From an uncultured Bacillota bacterium (GTDB taxonomy: Bacteria > Bacillota > Clostridia > Lachnospirales > Lachnospiraceae): 56,658 nt of DNA. Positions within the stretch are counted from its first letter, which is position 1, and each line of letters opens with the position of its first letter. The translations under genes were made by a program, and so were the position numbers. Below the pieces are notes generated by a model. The model did not search any database, was not told where the DNA came from, and saw nothing but the letters and a program-made list of their open reading frames with translations. Positions 51,893 through 56,658 of this stretch are shown piece after piece. The DNA lies in assembly GCA_905200905.1 (NCBI GenBank), contig CAJKMA010000011.1, forward strand, positions 1 to 56,658, written 5' to 3'.

Positions 51893-52525
51893 CTAAATAT
51901 TTTCTATTTGTCTTCTAATTCCCAGCATGGTTCGATCCAAGTATTCTACAATTTCCGCGCATTTTTTTAATTCTTGGTCAATGGTCACTGCATGGGTTCT
52001 GCTGTCCTCTTTTTTGTAGCGCAGTTGGTGGTCCAGATTTGCCCAATAATCCATAGCAGCAGTACGAAGCTGAAGCTCTGCTTTCACCCATTGAGTTTCC
52101 CCCTGAAACACCAGAGGAACCTCCAGAATCATATGGAGACTTTGATATCCAGATTCCTTAGGATTCTTAATATAATCTTTCACTTTCAGGACATTTATAT
52201 CCCCCTGTTCCTCCAGCATTTTCTGCACCAGATAAATATCATCCACATACGAACACACCGCACGAACACCAATAAGATCATGAATATTTTCCAAGGCAGC
52301 AGAAAAATTTTTTTCCAATCCTTTTTTACTCATTTTTTTACAGGTACTCTTGTAAGTTTTCAATCTTCCTGTTTTCATCTGAATCACGTCCCGCTTTAAT
52401 CGAACAGACAGTTCTACATTAATAATTTCCAGCTTTGTCATCAGAAGATGTATTACACACTGTCCTTTTGCAATAAAATCTTTCTGATTCAGATTTTCTT
52501 TTAATTTGTTTCCTGTTTTTTTCAT
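51893..52525 (-). CDS. Small (p)ppGpp synthetase (RelA/SpoT-domain protein)
   Basis: A 210-residue single-domain alarmone synthetase. The synthetase blocks are present: RLKTYKSTCKKMSKKG (~55-70), IHDLIGVRAVCSYVDDIY (~82-99), IKNPKESGYQSLHMI (~120) and AELQLRTAAMDYWANLDHQL (~148). No hydrolase, TGS or ACT domain exists, so it fits the SAS class. The start is ATG 52525, or TTG 52537, which has the better upstream GAAAG; both are weak. Confidence 0.87.
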   Translation of the reverse strand: MKKTGNKLKENLNQKDFIAKGQCVIHLLMTKLEIINVELSVRLKRDVIQMKTGRLKTYKSTCKKMSKKGLEKNFSAALENIHDLIGVRAVCSYVDDIYLVQKMLEEQGDINVLKVKDYIKNPKESGYQSLHMILEVPLVFQGETQWVKAELQLRTAAMDYWANLDHQLRYKKEDSRTHAVTIDQELKKCAEIVEYLDRTMLGIRRQIENI

Positions 52526-52656
52526 AAGGCACTTCAATTCTTTCTAAAATATTTGCAACACTGTATAACTATATGCTCCTATTCTAGAGAATATGCCTAT
52601 TTTTTCCTATCACACTAAAATTAGGTCTCTGTAAAATCCAGGTGAAAATAATGTTT

Positions 52657-53127
52657 CTATGCTCTGTATTTCCAGTAATATAAACCTTCCGTTTTTACAA
52701 GATGATCCAGTAACTCTCGCAAAGAATCACTTTCATGATATACTGCAACACTTAACGCACCACCGGATATGCTGATAATAGAATTTTCTGTTCCTAATAA
52801 AATATCGATTTGTCCTCTTTTCTTTAAAATTACTTTTTTCAAAAGGCGGATAATCATTTCACAGCTTTTATCCTTCAGCCACCCTTCCCGCTTGTTTACA
52901 AATGGTACATATTCCTCCACATAAATATCGAACGGATAGTAGCACAAAACTTTTAAAACAATAGAGATTATTTTTGTACAGAAATCCTGAAGCTGTTTAT
53001 CACACAAAAAATAACTTTCTGCTTCACCAAAAAAGTCTCCTGCTGTTTCCGGTACTGCTTTCGGCAAAAAGTCAATGACTCGATAATCTTCACAAAATAA
53101 GTTACTTAATTTTTCACTTCTGGTCAT
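52657..53127 (-). CDS. Unknown protein in the HelD-Nif11-like operon
   Basis: A 156-residue soluble protein, not recognised. The middle is hydrophobic and helical (LQDFCTKIISIVLKVLCYYP), followed by basic RLLKKVILKKRGQIDILLG and a beta-rich end (SIISISGGALSVAVYHESDS). AAGGAGG precedes the ATG, which overlaps the Nif11-like gene by 14 bases, so tight coupling suggests a shared role. Confidence 0.65.
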   Translation of the reverse strand: MTRSEKLSNLFCEDYRVIDFLPKAVPETAGDFFGEAESYFLCDKQLQDFCTKIISIVLKVLCYYPFDIYVEEYVPFVNKREGWLKDKSCEMIIRLLKKVILKKRGQIDILLGTENSIISISGGALSVAVYHESDSLRELLDHLVKTEGLYYWKYRA

Positions 53128-53419
53128 GATTTTTCCCTCCTTCTATGCCGGCAAAAAACAATTCATAAAAATCATCTTCACCCTCTAACATAGGAGAATT
53201 TTCTCCTCCTCCATTGGTACTTCGTTTCATTTGTGCATAAAGGTGTTCTCCTGCATCCACTAATTCCATTTCATAAAGTTCATATCCTAATTCCCTTGCC
53301 TTTTTACAAAATGCCCTTAAGGGATCTTGCTCTTGTCTGGTCTTTAAAAGTGCACTTCGGATTTCTTGGTCAGCCATGGCTTTCCTCTGCAATTCATCTA
53401 ATACTTCCAACGTATTCAT
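53114..53419 (-). CDS. Nif11-like small protein
   Basis: A 101-residue protein whose first ~65 residues resemble Nif11-type leader peptides: EVLDELQRKAMADQEIRSAL then AFCKKARELGYELYEMELVD, the helical leader pattern. The C-terminal part (STNGGGENSPMLEGEDDFYE) is Gly- and acid-rich with no Cys cluster. Nif11-type leaders precede modified natural products, but no maturase is encoded nearby, so it may be a stand-alone Nif11-domain protein. GGAGG precedes the ATG; the gene lies 17 bases after helD. Confidence 0.6.
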   Translation of the reverse strand: MNTLEVLDELQRKAMADQEIRSALLKTRQEQDPLRAFCKKARELGYELYEMELVDAGEHLYAQMKRSTNGGGENSPMLEGEDDFYELFFAGIEGGKNHDQK

Positions 53420-53436
53420 AGCAACATCCTCCTCTT

Positions 53437-55464
53437 TTATTCCAAGGTGTACATATATAGCTCATGAAGCGCCCTGGTAGCACAAATGTATTCCGCCTGT
53501 TTCAAAAGTGGTGTCTTTTCTGTTCGGCAAATAGCAAACACTTGGTCAAATTCCAATCCTTTTGCCAGATAAAAGGTTGTCACTGTAAGACCTTTTTGGA
53601 AGGTACTACTGTTCTTATCCAGATAAGAAATCTCTGGCATTTTTTCTTTTAAGTAACCAAAAACCACTCTGGCCTCCGCTTCTGTCATGGTAAGCAATGC
53701 TGCCGTCTCGTATTCATCCTCCATAAGCTTTAGATTTTCAAGTATTTGTTCCAAAGCCGTATCGAGACTTACAAAGCTCTGTTCTTCTACTGGTTTTCCA
53801 TGACGTTCAAATAGTCGTACATCTGTAATTCCAGTAAGCTGATTTGCATAAGAAGCAATTTCCACGGTATTTCTGTAACTTTTGTCCATGATAATCTTTC
53901 GTATTTGCTTTCCAAAAATATGAGGTAAAAAGGTCAACACATCTTGATTTTTGGCTTCCATAGTCTGAGCCCGATCTCCCAAAATTGTCATCTTACAAGG
54001 AAATAACTCCTTTAAAATTTCATATTGCAGATAAGAATAATCCTGCATTTCATCAATAACCAAATGCTTGATTCCTTTTTGCTTCCCTCTTCCAAAAAGA
54101 CGGTATTTCAAATACATCATAGGGTACACATCTTCATAAGCTAAGACTCTTTTCTCATAAGATACCTTCGGCAAGCAATCATAACCATTTTCATCTAAAA
54201 ATTCATTATACAGCACATACAGGTCTCTGGTTCGATACATCTTTCTGAACTTTTCTTTCAAAGCATCCGTATCCTCTTCCGATAAGATACAGCTATGAAG
54301 CGTTTCATATTCATCTATAAAATACTCCAACAGAGCATCCATCCTGTCCAACAAAGGAATCTCCTGAAATTTAAAATAAAACAGTTCCACCAGTTCTGCC
54401 TCTGTTTTCACCAAACCACGAAACTCCACATCTTGAAATTCCATAAGACTATCTTCCAGCCCCAGTAAAAATCCCTCTGCCTCAGTCAGAAACTCTTGGG
54501 ATTGTTTTCGCTCATACTGCTCCTGCTGTCTCTTGTGAAAACCTCCCTCCAGTTCCTTCTCTATTTGATCATAGCGGTCTTCACAGTCTGATACGGTATC
54601 CCGTAATTCTTTATAGGCAAACAAATCAAAACTCATTTCCTGAATATTTTCTTCTCCAAGCTCTGGTAAAATATGAGAAATATAATCCGAGAATACGCTA
54701 TTTGGAGATAAAATCAAAACATTGGAAGATTTCATTTGCCTGCGATCATGATACAAAAGATAAGCAATTCTATGCAATGCCACTGAAGTTTTACCACTTC
54801 CGGCTGCCCCTTGAATCACCATAATGCGATCACTGGTGTTTCGGATAATGGCATTTTGCTCTTTCTGAATGGTGCGCACAATGTTTTTCAATTGCACATC
54901 CCCATTGCTCCCAAGCTCTGCTTTTAAGATTTCATCATCAATCTTTACATCACTTTCAAATTCATAAACCATTTTCCGATTGCGAATTTTATACTGCCAT
55001 TTAGAGGTCACCTCTCCTTCTAGAAGACCAACTGGAGCCTCATAGCTGGCAGGTCCTTTATCAAAATCATAAAACAAACCACTTACCGGTGCTCTCCAAT
55101 CATAAATCAAAGGCACATGTCCTGCCTGTTCTCCAAAATTTCCAATGCCAATATAAAAATGCTCTGACTCTTCTTCTCCTTCATAACAAAAATCCACTCT
55201 TCCAAAAAATGGAGAATCCAGCATGGTCTCAAGCCTGTGCTTTAATGCTAACTGTTCTTGATTTGCATTAACTTGATGAAGCAAAGCCTGCTGATTATCA
55301 AAATTTTCATATCCATACTGGTCCATTTCTGTATAGTTTTCCCAGTAATATTCATGCATTCCTTCGATTTCCTTCTGCCCTTCCTGAATGGAATGCTGCA
55401 CCTCATCCAGACGCATCTTCAGCTTTTCTATTACAAAGTTTAAATATTTCTTTCCGTCACTCAT
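53437..55464 (-). CDS. helD: HelD-like superfamily 1 helicase
   Basis: A 675-residue UvrD/Rep-family motor of the HelD/YvgS type, which in B. subtilis pulls stalled RNA polymerase off DNA. An N-terminal coiled coil (~1-75, MRLDEVQHSIQEGQKEIEGM) and the HelD block YDWRAPVSGLFYDFDKGPASYE (with its middle near 145) precede Walker A QGAAGSGKTSVALHRIAYLL (~220). LVIDEMQDYSYLQ (~450) is Walker B and LAKGLEFDQVF the late SF1 motif. AAGGGGA precedes ATG 55464. Confidence 0.9.
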   Translation of the reverse strand: MSDGKKYLNFVIEKLKMRLDEVQHSIQEGQKEIEGMHEYYWENYTEMDQYGYENFDNQQALLHQVNANQEQLALKHRLETMLDSPFFGRVDFCYEGEEESEHFYIGIGNFGEQAGHVPLIYDWRAPVSGLFYDFDKGPASYEAPVGLLEGEVTSKWQYKIRNRKMVYEFESDVKIDDEILKAELGSNGDVQLKNIVRTIQKEQNAIIRNTSDRIMVIQGAAGSGKTSVALHRIAYLLYHDRRQMKSSNVLILSPNSVFSDYISHILPELGEENIQEMSFDLFAYKELRDTVSDCEDRYDQIEKELEGGFHKRQQEQYERKQSQEFLTEAEGFLLGLEDSLMEFQDVEFRGLVKTEAELVELFYFKFQEIPLLDRMDALLEYFIDEYETLHSCILSEEDTDALKEKFRKMYRTRDLYVLYNEFLDENGYDCLPKVSYEKRVLAYEDVYPMMYLKYRLFGRGKQKGIKHLVIDEMQDYSYLQYEILKELFPCKMTILGDRAQTMEAKNQDVLTFLPHIFGKQIRKIIMDKSYRNTVEIASYANQLTGITDVRLFERHGKPVEEQSFVSLDTALEQILENLKLMEDEYETAALLTMTEAEARVVFGYLKEKMPEISYLDKNSSTFQKGLTVTTFYLAKGLEFDQVFAICRTEKTPLLKQAEYICATRALHELYMYTLE

Positions 55465-55503
55465 AGTAGTCCCCTTTTTGTAAAAGCAAGAATGTAGTTT
55501 ACT

Positions 55504-55512
55504 ATTGTATCA
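55504..55512 (-). promoter_or_regulatory. Extended -10 promoter element of helD
   Basis: Minus-strand TGATACAAT (55512-55504), an extended -10 element 40 bases before the helD start; -35 unclear. Confidence 0.5.
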
Positions 55513-55549
55513 CAAATAAGGAGACAAGTCACTCCTAAAGCTTAGAGTT

Positions 55550-55654
55550 TTAAATTAACTCCTCACGATTCTGTTTGTTATATGCAAACCTTCGTACTTC
55601 CATAATCTTTTCAGGTCCTTCATCATCTATTACTACATAATATATAACATAGTT
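55550..55654 (-). pseudogene. C-terminal remnant of a possible RelE/ParE-type toxin
   Basis: A 34-codon frame with no start near its beginning: YYVVIDDEGPEKIMEVRRFA, then YNKQNREELI and a stop. The pattern (beta-strand, acidic turn, strand with RRF-Y, short tail) resembles the end of RelE/ParE toxins. The rest of the gene and any antitoxin are absent. Tentative. Confidence 0.35.
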
Positions 55655-55657
55655 TTA

Positions 55658-56320
55658 TCAACTATTTTTTAATCTCAAAGCAGCAATTAGAAACACTACT
55701 AAATTCAAAACAAAACCTGGCGCTATCTCAATTGTGGAAATTCCAAAAGCAAATCTCCATTGAAGCATTCCTGGTATCATAAAATTCATCATAAAACCGA
55801 TTCCGGACAAAATCATCGTGCTTTTGCAGCCTTTGGGCGCAGCCTGTTTTCCATAAAGAAGCAATAAATATGCCCCGATACATCCTAAACACAGTCCAAT
55901 CTCAGATATCCAATATCCGAGATACCGCCCTGGAAAAGCATCTTCCACATATATAGAAGTCGGTCCATCAGCACCGCCAATAATCGAAATCTCCTCTTGC
56001 CTCAGTGTCAAAGGACAAAAATGATTCATACTTCCTACTACAATTCCTATCACAAGAAAGATTCCTAGCGCCAGGAACAAAAACCGCAGAGGATGCTTTC
56101 TTAACGTCTGCTCTTTCAGTTCTGTGTTAAACCGTTGTGCCACCTCTTTGGGCGTCCCCATTTCTGCCATCACCTCATCTATGGTTTTTCCAGCTTCCAG
56201 ACGTAGATGTATCTCTGTCCCAATATCACTATTGATTCTGGCCTTTATCTCCAAAGGGACCTTCAAATGCCACTCAATGGCATTGACATATTTTTTAATT
56301 TTCTTCTGCTCTTCTGTCAT
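55658..56320 (-). CDS. HAAS/DUF1700-type membrane protein with GGADGPTS loop
   Basis: A 220-residue protein. Residues 1-70 form a cytoplasmic HAAS-like domain (YVNAIEWHLKVPLEIKARIN, MGTPKEVAQRFN), usually partnered with PadR repressors. Four hydrophobic segments follow (~78-97, 138-157, 168-186, 196-215). Between the first two, predicted outside the membrane, is IIGGADGPTSIY (113-124), the same motif as the short ORF at 1992. ATG 56320 has GGGAGG upstream and overlaps the PadR stop (ATGA). Function unknown. Confidence 0.82.
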   Translation of the reverse strand: MTEEQKKIKKYVNAIEWHLKVPLEIKARINSDIGTEIHLRLEAGKTIDEVMAEMGTPKEVAQRFNTELKEQTLRKHPLRFLFLALGIFLVIGIVVGSMNHFCPLTLRQEEISIIGGADGPTSIYVEDAFPGRYLGYWISEIGLCLGCIGAYLLLLYGKQAAPKGCKSTMILSGIGFMMNFMIPGMLQWRFAFGISTIEIAPGFVLNLVVFLIAALRLKNS

Positions 56321-56658
56321 AGTATTTCCCTCCCGCACAATTTCTCTACACATGCATGAAAATCTTCCCAGATGCTTTCATAGGCATGATACATCTGCTT
56401 TCCCTTTTCTGTAATTTGATAATACTTCTTAGGTGCAGTCCTGCCCTCACTCATCTTCCAGGAGGCCTCAATCAATCCACTGTCCTCCAGACGATATAGT
56501 ACCGGATAAAGAGTTCCTTCTTTCAGCTGAAAAAATCCTTCCCCCTGCTGTTCCAATTCCTGCAAAAGCTCATACCCATAAGTTTGCTTTTTAGAAATTA
56601 AGTTCAGCACAACCATATCCAATACACCTTTTTTTAGTTGCTGTGCAAATTTTTCTTC
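56317..56658 (-). CDS. PadR family transcriptional regulator (5' end outside window)
   Basis: At least 113 residues of a PadR winged-helix repressor. The first visible residues EEKFAQQLKKGVLDMVVLNL are the typical start, so only one or a few codons are missing. TYGYELLQELEQQGEGFFQL and KEGTLYPVLYRLEDSGLIEA form the DNA-binding domain; a short C-terminal helix follows. Such regulators usually repress their own operon and the coupled membrane gene in response to membrane-active or phenolic compounds. Confidence 0.93.
   Translation of the reverse strand, partial: EEKFAQQLKKGVLDMVVLNLISKKQTYGYELLQELEQQGEGFFQLKEGTLYPVLYRLEDSGLIEASWKMSEGRTAPKKYYQITEKGKQMYHAYESIWEDFHACVEKLCGREIL

Noticed and set aside
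53114..53419. Calling the Nif11-like gene a RiPP biosynthetic locus
   Set aside because: No LanM, radical-SAM maturase, peptidase-ABC exporter or Cys/Ser/Thr-rich core is present nearby.

Overview
The window reads as chromosome of a spore-forming Firmicute of the Lachnospiraceae type (clostridial cluster XIVa). It is AT-rich and uses strong AGGAGG-type ribosome binding sites. It carries the yqfC-yqfD-phoH-ybeY sporulation/RNA block, a BofC-like protein, an mre-PBP2-min-rodA shape operon, sepF with ylmH, and clostridial-style tRNA and repair genes. Genus cannot be fixed from this sequence alone. Most genes lie on the minus strand.

Layout, left to right. (1) 1-2200: the 5' end of a GH2 beta-galactosidase diverges from an AraC-type regulator, followed by a remnant zone with a short ORF carrying an IIGGTDGPTS motif. 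(2) 2176-5510: dtd with an AI-2E-type permease, a TtcA-like tRNA thiolase and a cytidylate-kinase-like protein. (3) 5583-11761: a division/membrane operon (HlyD-like protein, yggS, sepF, ylmH, aroB, lspA, rluD-type synthase). (4) 11911-12601: two small genes. (5) 12723-22471: the shape operon radC-mreBCD-PBP2-minD-minE-rodA-mgsA-S11-like protein. Here MreB has lost canonical nucleotide-site residues, the S11 protein has lost all three catalytic motifs, MgsA has two conserved Asp replaced by Glu, and minC is absent. (6) 22551-32210: mutS-mutL-miaA, a PLP lyase and two flavoproteins, one of them frameshifted. (7) 32154-36690: a small degenerate integrative island. (8) 36743-48784: sbcD-sbcC, DUF2284, yqfC-yqfD-phoH-ybeY, BofC-like, proB, DUF896, folate cyclo-ligase and miaB. 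(9) 48953-56658: lgt and a phospholipase-D-like gene on the plus strand, then a YkgJ/small-alarmone-synthetase pair, a HelD-Nif11-like-unknown operon, and a PadR/HAAS-membrane-protein pair at the right edge.

The most striking feature is the island. It sits inside codons 12-18 of mutS. The original mutS start (17 codons, then a stop) is still 13 bases after miaB, whereas the working mutS 4.5 kb away begins with a diverged, element-supplied copy of the same 17 codons. An 18-bp direct repeat with one mismatch, which lies in this part of mutS, bounds the island. The arrangement parallels the streptococcal islands that integrate at mutL and switch mismatch repair by excision. Here the integrase is frameshifted, so the state may be locked. 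Inside the island is a 761-bp internally deleted IS66 element with both inverted repeats and an 8-bp target duplication.

No tRNA, rRNA, CRISPR array or convincing riboswitch was seen.
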